A stretch of 12,522 nt of DNA. Source: an uncultured Clostridia bacterium (GTDB lineage: Bacteria > Bacillota > Clostridia > Christensenellales > Borkfalkiaceae). How positions within the stretch are numbered: the first letter of the stretch is position 1; each line of letters begins with the position of its first letter. Positions 1 to 5,714 of the stretch are shown here, piece by piece. Below the pieces are notes generated by a model. The model searched no databases. It had not been told where the DNA came from and was given only the letters and a program-made list of their open reading frames with translations. The stretch spans positions 1 to 12,522 of the forward strand of contig CANPWF010000037.1 of assembly GCA_947581885.1 (NCBI GenBank), in the 5' to 3' direction. The translations under genes were made by a program, and so were the position numbers.

Positions 1-286
1 CCTCTTCGGGCAAGCCGTTCTGAACAGTGACGAACGCGCCGTACTCTTTCAAAAAGGGCTTCAAAAACAGGGCGATCGCCGCGTTCTCGCGCTGGTGGGT
101 AGAGAGGAAGATATAGTCGTACTCCCCCGTCATCTCCGAGGGCGCGAGCGCGTGAAAGCCCTGCTCCCGAAGGGCATGCACATGCGGGAGGTTACGGGTG
201 ACGAGATCGCAGTCTACACCGCTGCGGACAAGGGCAGTTCCGAGCGAAGTGCCCATCGCCCCCGCGCCGTAGACGAGGATCCTCAC
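1..286 (-). CDS. Ketopantoate reductase family protein (PanE/ApbA-like), N-terminal part only
   Basis: The visible 95 residues are the start of an NADPH-dependent 2-dehydropantoate 2-reductase family protein; the true family member reduces ketopantoate to pantoate in the cytosolic pantothenate/CoA pathway. The N-terminus reads VRILVYGAGAMG, the Rossmann GxGxxG dinucleotide-binding loop, and near residues 88-95 it shows TVQNGLPEE, matching the conserved QNG segment of the family, where the Asn helps bind substrate. The start is GTG at 286-284, overlapping the TGA stop of the shikimate-kinase-like gene by 4 bases, so the two are probably translationally coupled and co-transcribed. The catalytic Lys and Glu lie in the part beyond position 1. 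Because many PanE paralogues have unknown substrates, the family is well supported but the exact reaction is not. Confidence 0.85.
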   Translation of the reverse strand, partial: MRILVYGAGAMGTSLGTALVRSGVDCDLVTRNLPHVHALREQGFHALAPSEMTGEYDYIFLSTHQRENAAIALFLKPFLKEYGAFVTVQNGLPEE

Positions 287-789
287 AAAACGGAGACTGC
301 GGCGGCGGCAAGCGTTTCGACCGCGTCCTCGATGCTCGGTCCGTTGCAGTCCACGATGATGTCGGCGTACTTTTCGTACAGCGGGATCCGCTCTTCATAC
401 AGCTGATGAAGGGTGGTGACCTTCCCGCGCATAACAACGCCCCTACGCTCGAAGCCGCGGATCCTGCGCTCGATCTCCTTCTCGGAGACTTCGAGATAGA
501 GGATCTTCCCGAGCGTTTTCAGGTGCTCCATCGCCGTCGGAGAATAGACGACCGAGCCGCCCGTCGCGATGACGCAGCGGGAAGCATACAGCCCGACGTT
601 CACGCGTTCCTCGATGGTGAGGAATTCCTCGGGCCCCTTCTTCTCGATGAGTTCGGAAAGGAGGGCGCGTTCTTCGTTCTGGATGATGAGATCGCAGTCG
701 ATGAACCCGAACCCGATGCGTTTTGCGAGGAGGACCCCCGCGGTGCTCTTGCCGGCAGCCGGCATTCCGATCAAAACCAAATTATCCAT
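283..789 (-). CDS. Shikimate kinase family protein, divergent substrate site
   Basis: A 168-residue P-loop kinase of normal length for shikimate kinase (ATP-dependent phosphorylation of shikimate, chorismate pathway, cytosol). Walker A is GMPAAGKST (8-16), the DxD element is FIDCD (D31, D33), and the lid region (113-122) holds R115, R116 and R121. R134 in RIPLY matches the conserved late Arg. Two shikimate-contacting elements are altered: the usual FRxxE motif is FLTIEE (56-61), so the substrate-binding Arg is Leu57, and the usual GGG is GGS (77-79). It is therefore safely a shikimate kinase homologue but may act on another substrate. ATG at 789 is the only start that keeps the P-loop at a normal distance. 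There is no Shine-Dalgarno site, and the promoter lies directly upstream. It overlaps the following reductase gene by 4 bases. Confidence 0.85.
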   Translation of the reverse strand: MDNLVLIGMPAAGKSTAGVLLAKRIGFGFIDCDLIIQNEERALLSELIEKKGPEEFLTIEERVNVGLYASRCVIATGGSVVYSPTAMEHLKTLGKILYLEVSEKEIERRIRGFERRGVVMRGKVTTLHQLYEERIPLYEKYADIIVDCNGPSIEDAVETLAAAAVSVL

Positions 790-795
790 GCTTCC

Positions 796-824
796 ATTAT
801 AATATGACGCGCGGAAAAAGTCAA
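796..824 (-). promoter_or_regulatory. Near-consensus sigma-A promoter for the shikimate-kinase-like gene
   Basis: On the minus strand, TTGACT (824-819) is followed after exactly 17 bases by TATAAT (801-796). Six bases (GGAAGC) separate the -10 element from the ATG at 789, so a normally spaced transcription start falls on the A of that ATG. This implies a leaderless transcript. Both boxes and the spacing are seen directly; the start point is inferred. Confidence 0.82.
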
Positions 825-903
825 ATGCAGAGAGAAGTTTCTATGCGTTTTCCGAAAAAATTTCCTTCGCGCAGAATATTTTTTCAAATATACCAAAAAA
901 AAC

Positions 904-932
904 TTGTCTTTTACGGGGAATTGTGCTATACT
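904..932 (+). promoter_or_regulatory. Sigma-A promoter for secG-rnr-smpB, with extended -10
   Basis: TTGTCT (904-909), a 17-base spacer and TATACT (927-932), with TG one base ahead of the -10 box (924-925) forming an extended -10. The stretch at about 860-903 is rich in A and T runs and could act as an UP element. The expected transcription start is near 939, giving a leader of about 25 bases that contains the secG ribosome binding site. It is divergent from the promoter at 796-824, with about 80 bases between the two -35 boxes. Confidence 0.82.
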
Positions 933-952
933 TGCCTATGTATCTTGAAGTC

Positions 953-958
953 AAGGAG
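953..958 (+). promoter_or_regulatory. Ribosome binding site of secG (fixes its start)
   Basis: AAGGAG lies 6 bases before the ATG at 965. It decides between this start and an ATG at 923 in the same frame, which falls inside the promoter upstream of the -10 box and cannot be transcribed from it. Confidence 0.85.
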
Positions 959-964
959 CTATCC

Positions 965-1321
965 ATGAACTATTCCACGCTGATCGCAAACCTTCTTTCC
1001 TACGCGAAAGACGATTTTCAGGGAAACGAAGGCGCGTACACCGCCTATAACGTGATCATCACCATTCTCATCGTCATCATGGCGATCGCCGCGGTCGCTT
1101 CCATTGTCCTCATCCTGTTGCAGCCCGGCAACTCCGACGGGATCGACGCGCTCGGCGGTTCGAGCGAGACGTTCTACGGCAAGAACAAGGGCCGCTCGAT
1201 CGAGTCGAAATTGAAGATGTGGACGTATATTTGTTTGGGTGTCCTCGGCGTGCTTGCGATCGTGTTCTTCATCCTTCAGATCCCCGGCATCTGGGGGCTC
1301 AACTTCGGCACCGCAAGCTGA
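965..1321 (+). CDS. secG: Protein translocase subunit SecG
   Basis: A 118-residue membrane protein, the small SecG subunit that assists the SecYEG channel in protein export across the cytoplasmic membrane. There are two hydrophobic segments, at about residues 28-52 and 86-104. The loop between them carries the family pattern: LLQPG after the first segment, then a glycine-rich stretch (ALGGSSETFYG, 62-72) and basic residues. Compared with the usual 70-80 residues in Bacillota, it has roughly 27 extra residues before the first membrane segment, polar and acidic in part (KDDFQGNEG). The start at 965 is supported by a well-placed AAGGAG and a strong promoter. It is the first gene of the secG-rnr-smpB unit, a common order in Bacillota, and is followed by an intrinsic terminator before rnr. 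Confidence 0.92.
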   Translation: MNYSTLIANLLSYAKDDFQGNEGAYTAYNVIITILIVIMAIAAVASIVLILLQPGNSDGIDALGGSSETFYGKNKGRSIESKLKMWTYICLGVLGVLAIVFFILQIPGIWGLNFGTAS

Positions 1322-1336
1322 AAACCAACGAAACAC

Positions 1337-1367
1337 AGCGGGCAGGCGTATGCTTGCCCGCTTTTTT
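1337..1367 (+). terminator. Intrinsic terminator between secG and rnr
   Basis: An 11-base-pair stem (arms 1337-1347 and 1352-1362, one G-T wobble) with a GTAT loop is followed by an uninterrupted run of T to 1367. It ends only 8 bases before the rnr ATG, so rnr must be expressed by read-through or by a promoter I could not find. It probably lowers rnr-smpB expression relative to secG. Confidence 0.85.
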
Positions 1368-1375
1368 GAAAGTTT

Positions 1376-3457
1376 ATGAAACGACGCTCCGCCAAGCAAA
1401 TGCTGCTTGAAAAAATTCTCGACGGCTCCTTTGCCCTCTGCACGGAGGAAGAAATCTGCCGCGCCCTCCGCCTGCGCGGGCAGGAGGCGATCGCCGTACG
1501 CGAGATGTTGCATTCTCTCGTAAGGGAAGGAGAACTCCTCTGCGATTCGGGAAGAAGGTACGGAACGGCGATGCAGTTCGGCGCGAAGCGGGGCACGGTG
1601 AACGGAAACAAACGCGGGTTCGCCTTCTTCGTCCCCGACGACAATTCGGGAGATCTCTTCCTCTCTCGCCATGCCGTAAAGAACGCCATGCACGGGGACA
1701 ATGTCCTCGCGTTTCCTACGGGCAACGGGGACGAGGGCGAGGTGCTTGCCGTCCTCTCCCGCGGGTATTCCCGCATCGTGGGGACGTACCGCCGCGAACG
1801 GCAGGGCGGATATCTCCGCGCGGACGAGAAGAGATTTTCCGAGGAAGTGTGGATCCCCGCGGGAAAGAACATGGGCTGTGCGGACAATATGAAGGCGGTC
1901 GCGCACATTTCCTCTTACGATGGGAGAACGCCCGTCGGCGAGATCGTGGAGATCATCGGCAAAGGCGGAGATCTCTTTGCGGAGGAGGAAGCCGTCATCC
2001 GTTCGCATGAGCTCGACGAGGCCTTCCCCGAGGAAGTCGAGCGGGCCGCCGAGCGCGTTCTGCATTACTCTATCGACCCTACTCCCGATCGGTTGGACCT
2101 GACCGATGAGCTCATCGTCACCGTGGACGGCGAGGATACGCGGGATATCGACGACGCGATCTCCGTCAAACGGAACGGGAAAAATTTCGAGCTCGGCGTG
2201 CATATCGCCGACGTTTCGCACTACGTTCCGCGGGGATCCGCCCTCGATCGGGAAGCGTTCAAGCGCGGGACGAGCGTGTATTTTCCCGACCGCGTGCTTC
2301 CGATGCTCCCGAAGGCTCTCTCCAACGGCATTTGTTCGTTAAACGAAGGCGAACTTCGCTACACCCTCTCTTGTCTCATGACGGTGGACGGAAAGGGCAA
2401 CGTGATAAAAAAGCGGGTCGTCCCCTCTTATATCCGTTCCCGCCACCGCATGACGTACACAGAGATGAAGGCACTTGCGGACCGCGATAGGAAGGCGGAG
2501 CAAAAATTCCCCGATCTTCTTGCATTCGTCTCGGATGCCGTCGAGCTCACCGAGATCTTAAAGGAAGCCCGAGAAAGGCGCGGAAGCGTCTCCCTCGATA
2601 TCCGCGAGACGAAGATCTTATACGAAAACGGGGAGATAAAGATCCCCTCCTGCGGGCGGAACATCGCCCATGAGATGATCGAGCAATTCATGGTGCTCGC
2701 CAACGAGAGCGTCGCTTCCCTCATGGCGGAAAAGGGCGTTCCCTTTGTGTACCGCGTGCACGAGTGCCCCACCGAGGAGAAAGCGCAGGGATTTCTCACC
2801 TTCTTGCAGGAGATCGGCATCAATACCTCGTTCGACCCTGCCCGCGTAACCCCCGCGACCTACCGCGATCTCTTGCATTCGCTCGAAGGTTCGCCTCTCT
2901 ATCCCGTCGTCAACCGCATCATGCTGCGTTCGATGATGAAGGCGGTGTACTCCCCCGTCAACGTGGGGCATTTCGGGCTCGCTTCGCCCTGCTACTGCCA
3001 CTTCACCTCCCCCATTCGCCGCTATCCCGACCTCTGCGTGCACCGCATTGTCAAGGCGACGCTGACAAGTTCTGCCGAAGTGGAGAGCTTTTCTTCCTTT
3101 GTGGAAGAGGCTTCGAAACGATCTTCCGCCTGCGAGCGGAACGCGGCGGACGCGGAACGGGAAGTCGACGCACTCTACATCGCCGCCTACATGCACGAAC
3201 GGATGGGCGAAACGTTCGAAGGGGTCATTTCGGGCGTGACGGCGTTCGGGCTGTATGTCGAACTCGAAAACGGCGCGGAGGGCTTCGTCCCCATCGAGAC
3301 GCTGCCGTACGGAGAGTACGAATTCTACGAAGAGCAGTTTCTTCTGCGCGGGCCGTCCGTCTCCTATCGGATCGGGGAGAGCGTAAAAGTGACGGTGGAC
3401 TCGGTCGACCTCGGCTCCAAAAAAGTCCGATTTTCCCTTCTCGGAAAGGTAAATTGA
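1376..3457 (+). CDS. rnr: Ribonuclease R (3'-5' exoribonuclease)
   Basis: A 693-residue RNase II/RNB-family enzyme that degrades structured RNA from the 3' end in the cytosol and helps clear defective mRNAs during trans-translation. The order is a short N-terminal helical region (1-60), cold-shock-like OB folds (about 65-200), the RNB catalytic domain (about 240-565), and an S1 domain (about 612-690; GVISGVTAFGLYVELENGAEG). The four metal-binding Asp residues align at D251, D257, D259 and D260 in DGEDTRDIDDAIS, and the RNB signature HFTSPIRRYPD is at 542-552. At 693 residues it is shorter than E. coli (813) and B. subtilis (about 780) RNase R, and ends right after S1 without the Lys-rich tail. 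An in-frame TGA at 1367-1369 fixes the start at 1376, which has only a poor GAAAG as ribosome site. smpB follows after 2 bases. Confidence 0.96.
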   Translation: MKRRSAKQMLLEKILDGSFALCTEEEICRALRLRGQEAIAVREMLHSLVREGELLCDSGRRYGTAMQFGAKRGTVNGNKRGFAFFVPDDNSGDLFLSRHAVKNAMHGDNVLAFPTGNGDEGEVLAVLSRGYSRIVGTYRRERQGGYLRADEKRFSEEVWIPAGKNMGCADNMKAVAHISSYDGRTPVGEIVEIIGKGGDLFAEEEAVIRSHELDEAFPEEVERAAERVLHYSIDPTPDRLDLTDELIVTVDGEDTRDIDDAISVKRNGKNFELGVHIADVSHYVPRGSALDREAFKRGTSVYFPDRVLPMLPKALSNGICSLNEGELRYTLSCLMTVDGKGNVIKKRVVPSYIRSRHRMTYTEMKALADRDRKAEQKFPDLLAFVSDAVELTEILKEARERRGSVSLDIRETKILYENGEIKIPSCGRNIAHEMIEQFMVLANESVASLMAEKGVPFVYRVHECPTEEKAQGFLTFLQEIGINTSFDPARVTPATYRDLLHSLEGSPLYPVVNRIMLRSMMKAVYSPVNVGHFGLASPCYCHFTSPIRRYPDLCVHRIVKATLTSSAEVESFSSFVEEASKRSSACERNAADAEREVDALYIAAYMHERMGETFEGVISGVTAFGLYVELENGAEGFVPIETLPYGEYEFYEEQFLLRGPSVSYRIGESVKVTVDSVDLGSKKVRFSLLGKVN

Positions 3458-3459
3458 TC

Positions 3460-3912
3460 ATGAAAATCATCGCAGTCAACAAATCGGCTTCCTTCGAATA
3501 CTTCATTCAGGAGAAATTCGAGGCGGGGATCGTGCTCGAAGGGAGCGAAGTGAAGTCGCTCCGCGCGGGCAAGGCTTCCCTCTCGGAGAGCTTTTGCGAA
3601 GTGCGCGGCGGGGAAGTTTTCCTCAAAAACATGCACATCGCCGTCTACGACAAGAGCGGTGCGTTTTCCACGCGCGATTCGAGAAAGGACCGCAAGCTTT
3701 TATTGCATCGGGCGGAGATCTCCCGCATCGTTGGAAAGGTGAACGAGAAAGGCTTCACCCTCGTGCCTCTGCGCGTATATTTCAAGGACGCGCTCGTGAA
3801 AGCGGAGATCGCTCTCTGCAAAGGCAAACACACCTACGATAAGAAGCAGGCGTTGAAGGATCGGGACATCGGGCGCACAATGGACCGCGAGGCGCGCGAG
3901 GCATTCAAATAA
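3460..3912 (+). CDS. smpB: SsrA-binding protein SmpB
   Basis: A 150-residue protein of normal SmpB length. It binds tmRNA and brings it to stalled ribosomes, so that the broken message is released and the nascent peptide is tagged. The N-terminal hallmark FEYFIQEKFEAGIVLEGSEV and following KSLRAGKASL (about 12-41) match the OB-barrel core, and KGKHTYDKKQALKDRDIGR near the C-terminus matches the basic tail that enters the mRNA channel. The start is ATG at 3460, 2 bases after the rnr stop, with AAAGG (3445-3449) 10 bases upstream. A longer open frame runs upstream from here but only shadows rnr. Co-transcription with rnr fits their joint role in non-stop mRNA decay. The tmRNA gene is not downstream in this window. 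Confidence 0.96.
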   Translation: MKIIAVNKSASFEYFIQEKFEAGIVLEGSEVKSLRAGKASLSESFCEVRGGEVFLKNMHIAVYDKSGAFSTRDSRKDRKLLLHRAEISRIVGKVNEKGFTLVPLRVYFKDALVKAEIALCKGKHTYDKKQALKDRDIGRTMDREAREAFK

Positions 3913-3919
3913 AATTCGA

Positions 3920-3945
3920 GGCTCTCCCGATCGGAGAGCCCTTTT
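3920..3945 (+). terminator. Intrinsic terminator after smpB, possibly bidirectional
   Basis: GGCTCTCC (3920-3927) and GGAGAGCC (3933-3940) form a perfect 8-base-pair stem with a 5-base loop, then CTTTT. It sits between the convergent smpB stop (3912) and cysK stop (3946). On the minus strand the tail after the stem is TCGAATTTT, a less ideal T run, so termination for cysK is plausible but weaker. Confidence 0.82.
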
Positions 3946-4863
3946 CTATTCGAAAAGTTCTGTTGAGAGGTACCTCTCTCCCGTGTCCGGCAGGAGCGCG
4001 ACGACACTCTTCCCCGAAAATTCCTCGCGGGAACAGAGCGAGATCGCGGCAAAAAGAGCCGCTCCCGACGAGATGCCGACGAGCACCCCTTCCGTCCCTG
4101 CGAGCATTCGCGCGGAAGAAAACGCCTCTTCCGTCGTTACGCGAAAGATCTCATCGATAAGGGAAAGATCCAAAAGATCGGGAACAAACCCCGCGCCGAT
4201 CCCCTGCAAACGGTGGCTTTTTGCCTTTCCGCCCGAAAGGACGGGGGAATCTTCGGGCTCGACGGCAACAACCTTGATATTCGGATCTTTGCTTTTGAGA
4301 AACTTTCCCACACCCATCAAGGTTCCGCCCGTTCCAACGCCCGCAACAAAGCAGTCAATATTGTCCGCATCTTCCCAAATTTCGGGACCTGTGGTGCGAA
4401 AATGAGCCTCCGTGTTGGCGGGATCGGAGAACTGTTCGAGAAGAATCCCCTTCCGATTTTTTACGATCTCTTCCGCCTTCTCGATCGCTCCCTTCATGCC
4501 GAGAGAACCTTGGGTGAGAATAACTTCCGCCCCGTACGCCCGCACGAGTTTCGTCCGCTCCGCGCTCATGGAATCGGGCATGACGACAACGGCACGGTAT
4601 CCTTTCAGGGCGGCAATGCAGGCGAGTGCGATGCCCGTGTTGCCGCTCGTCGGCACGATGACGGTGCCCCCTTCGGAGAGTTTCCCCGCCTTTTCCGCCC
4701 CTTCGAGCATGAAAAGTGCGGCGCGGTCCTTCACCGAACCCGCGAGGCTGAATCCTTCGAGCTTCAATAGAAGGCGGGCTTTGAGGGAAAACTTTTTCTC
4801 TACCCTCTTTGCTTCGAGCAAGGGCGTTTTTCCGATGAGCTCTTCCGAAGAGACAACGAGCAT
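3946..4863 (-). CDS. cysK: Cysteine synthase (O-acetylserine sulfhydrylase)
   Basis: A 305-residue PLP enzyme of fold type II that makes cysteine from O-acetylserine and sulfide in the cytosol. The PLP lysine is K45 in AGSVKDRAAL; the substrate loop PTSGNTG is at 71-77; the phosphate-binding GVGTGG is at 175-180; and GISSGAA (263-269) holds the Ser that contacts the pyridine nitrogen. HRLQGIGAGFVP (217-228) and LLPDTGERYLST (290-301) are further cysteine synthase hallmarks, and the length is normal. These favour CysK over threonine synthase or cystathionine beta-synthase. The start at 4863 has a strong AGGAGG 5 bases upstream. An intrinsic terminator ends 18 bases before the start codon, so expression needs read-through from the tRNA-Leu transcript or an unseen promoter. 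It is convergent with smpB. Confidence 0.95.
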   Translation of the reverse strand: MLVVSSEELIGKTPLLEAKRVEKKFSLKARLLLKLEGFSLAGSVKDRAALFMLEGAEKAGKLSEGGTVIVPTSGNTGIALACIAALKGYRAVVVMPDSMSAERTKLVRAYGAEVILTQGSLGMKGAIEKAEEIVKNRKGILLEQFSDPANTEAHFRTTGPEIWEDADNIDCFVAGVGTGGTLMGVGKFLKSKDPNIKVVAVEPEDSPVLSGGKAKSHRLQGIGAGFVPDLLDLSLIDEIFRVTTEEAFSSARMLAGTEGVLVGISSGAALFAAISLCSREEFSGKSVVALLPDTGERYLSTELFE

Positions 4864-4868
4864 ATTCC

Positions 4869-4874
4869 CCTCCT
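4869..4874 (-). promoter_or_regulatory. Ribosome binding site of cysK
   Basis: A full AGGAGG (within AGGAGGGG) on the minus strand, 5 bases ahead of the ATG at 4863. It lies only 7 bases after the T tail of the preceding terminator, so any RNA that reaches it has read through that hairpin. Confidence 0.85.
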
Positions 4875-4881
4875 ATATTGC

Positions 4882-4909
4882 AAAAACGGTTGCCCGAAGG
4901 CAACCGTTT
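4882..4909 (-). terminator. Intrinsic terminator after tRNA-Leu, ahead of cysK
   Basis: Read on the minus strand, AAACGGTTGCC, the loop TTCG and GGCAACCGTTT form a perfect 11-base-pair stem closed by a stable UUCG tetraloop and followed by five T. It starts 17 bases past the tRNA 3' end. A second small hairpin (ACCGT/ACGGT, 4912-4924) lies between the tRNA and this stem. Confidence 0.9.
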
Positions 4910-4926
4910 GCACCGTTTTACGGTTT

Positions 4927-5009
4927 TGGTGCGGACGAAGGGACTTGAACCCCCACGGTCTCCCACAGGAACCTGAAACCTGCGCGTCTGCCAATTTCGC
5001 CACGTCCGC
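4927..5009 (-). tRNA. tRNA-Leu, anticodon CAG
   Basis: An 83-base class II tRNA with an encoded CCA end. The acceptor strands GCGGACG (5009-5003) and CGTCCGC (4937-4931) pair perfectly, with discriminator A (4930). The D arm is GCG/CGC. The anticodon stem CAGGT/TCCTG encloses the loop TTCAGGT, giving anticodon CAG (4975-4973), which reads the Leu codon CTG. The variable arm is long and the T arm has TTCAAGT. The pair next to the anticodon loop is a T-T mismatch, and two T-stem pairs are G-T. The gene begins 9 bases after the stop codon of the peptidase gene on the same strand, so it is probably processed out of that mRNA. Confidence 0.95.
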
Positions 5010-5018
5010 TTTTGCTAT

Positions 5019-5714
5019 TTAAGGCTTTCGGAACTCTGTTTTGACGAGCATATCGCCCGTGCCGTCGAGCCAAAAGACCTTTCCGCCGCTTGAAATTGTT
5101 TTGACGGGAACGCCGTCCTCAAATTCGAGAGCGGCACCGTTTTCCAACCCCCAAGCGCGAAATTTATTATACATCACGATACGGTCAAAGTCAAGCGTTC
5201 TTTCGTTGTAATGCGGAGAAATTTTTCCCTGCAACCACCCGAGGCCGCGGTGCATCGCGTATTCCCCTTCGATAACCGAGTCCGAATACATCTCCCCGAA
5301 CCAACAGATCGCCCCCGCCGAGAGCCCCGCGAGGAGTTTTCCCCTCTCGTAAGCCTCCGAAATCAGGCGGTTGAGCCCCGTCTTTTGCCATGTTTCGAGC
5401 ATAAAAACGGTATTCCCGCCGCCGACATAGATAAGGTCCGCTTTCTTGAACTTCTCCTCGATCTTCTCTAAATCGAACTCCCGATCGCATACGAGAACGA
5501 CGTCCGTCTTTAACCCGAACATGCCCGTGTAGATCTTATGAAATGTGTTGTAGTAGGGCAGAAAATCGTGGCTCGCCGTGGGAACAAACAGGGCGCAGGC
5601 ACGCCTCTCCCCCGCCGCACGCTTCGCCTCTTCCGCAAGGTAGGAATCGATCGCAAGCGTCTCGTGCAAGCGAATTTCCCCGCCCCCGATCGCGACGATC
5701 CGCTTACTTTGCAT
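5019..5714 (-). CDS. Peptidase E-type serine peptidase (family S51)
   Basis: A 231-residue cytosolic S51 peptidase. Characterised peptidase E enzymes cleave dipeptides with N-terminal Asp, but many homologues have no known substrate. The nucleophile elbow is GLSAGAICW (130-138) with Ser132, and the glycine-rich IYVGGGNT (95-102) and SPHYNER (166-172, His168) match conserved family segments, with His168 the likely catalytic base. There is no signal peptide. The start is ATG at 5714, where MQSKRIVAIGGGE gives the usual first beta strand and a GAGGA site lies 8 bases upstream. A longer in-frame version from 5759 would add a 15-residue basic stretch read across the end of the previous gene. The gene overlaps the PII-like gene by 11 bases, indicating translational coupling, and is followed after 9 bases by tRNA-Leu. 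Confidence 0.85.
   Translation of the reverse strand: MQSKRIVAIGGGEIRLHETLAIDSYLAEEAKRAAGERRACALFVPTASHDFLPYYNTFHKIYTGMFGLKTDVVLVCDREFDLEKIEEKFKKADLIYVGGGNTVFMLETWQKTGLNRLISEAYERGKLLAGLSAGAICWFGEMYSDSVIEGEYAMHRGLGWLQGKISPHYNERTLDFDRIVMYNKFRAWGLENGAALEFEDGVPVKTISSGGKVFWLDGTGDMLVKTEFRKP

Noticed and set aside
959..2221. A 420-codon open frame on the minus strand across secG and rnr
   Set aside because: It spans two well-supported genes, has no recognisable domain and crosses the terminator at 1337-1367.
2764..3912. A 382-codon plus-strand frame ending in SmpB, suggesting an N-terminally extended SmpB
   Set aside because: The upstream part is an Arg-rich shadow of rnr. SmpB homology begins at ATG 3460, two bases after the rnr stop and with a ribosome site.
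3913..3960. A tmRNA gene after smpB
   Set aside because: Only a terminator fits between the two stops. No tRNA-Ala-like acceptor end or tag frame is present.
4864..4905. A possible cysK promoter on the minus strand (TTGCCT, 17 bases, CAATAT)
   Set aside because: The -10 match is poor, the -35 lies inside the terminator stem, and the resulting start would remove most of the Shine-Dalgarno site.
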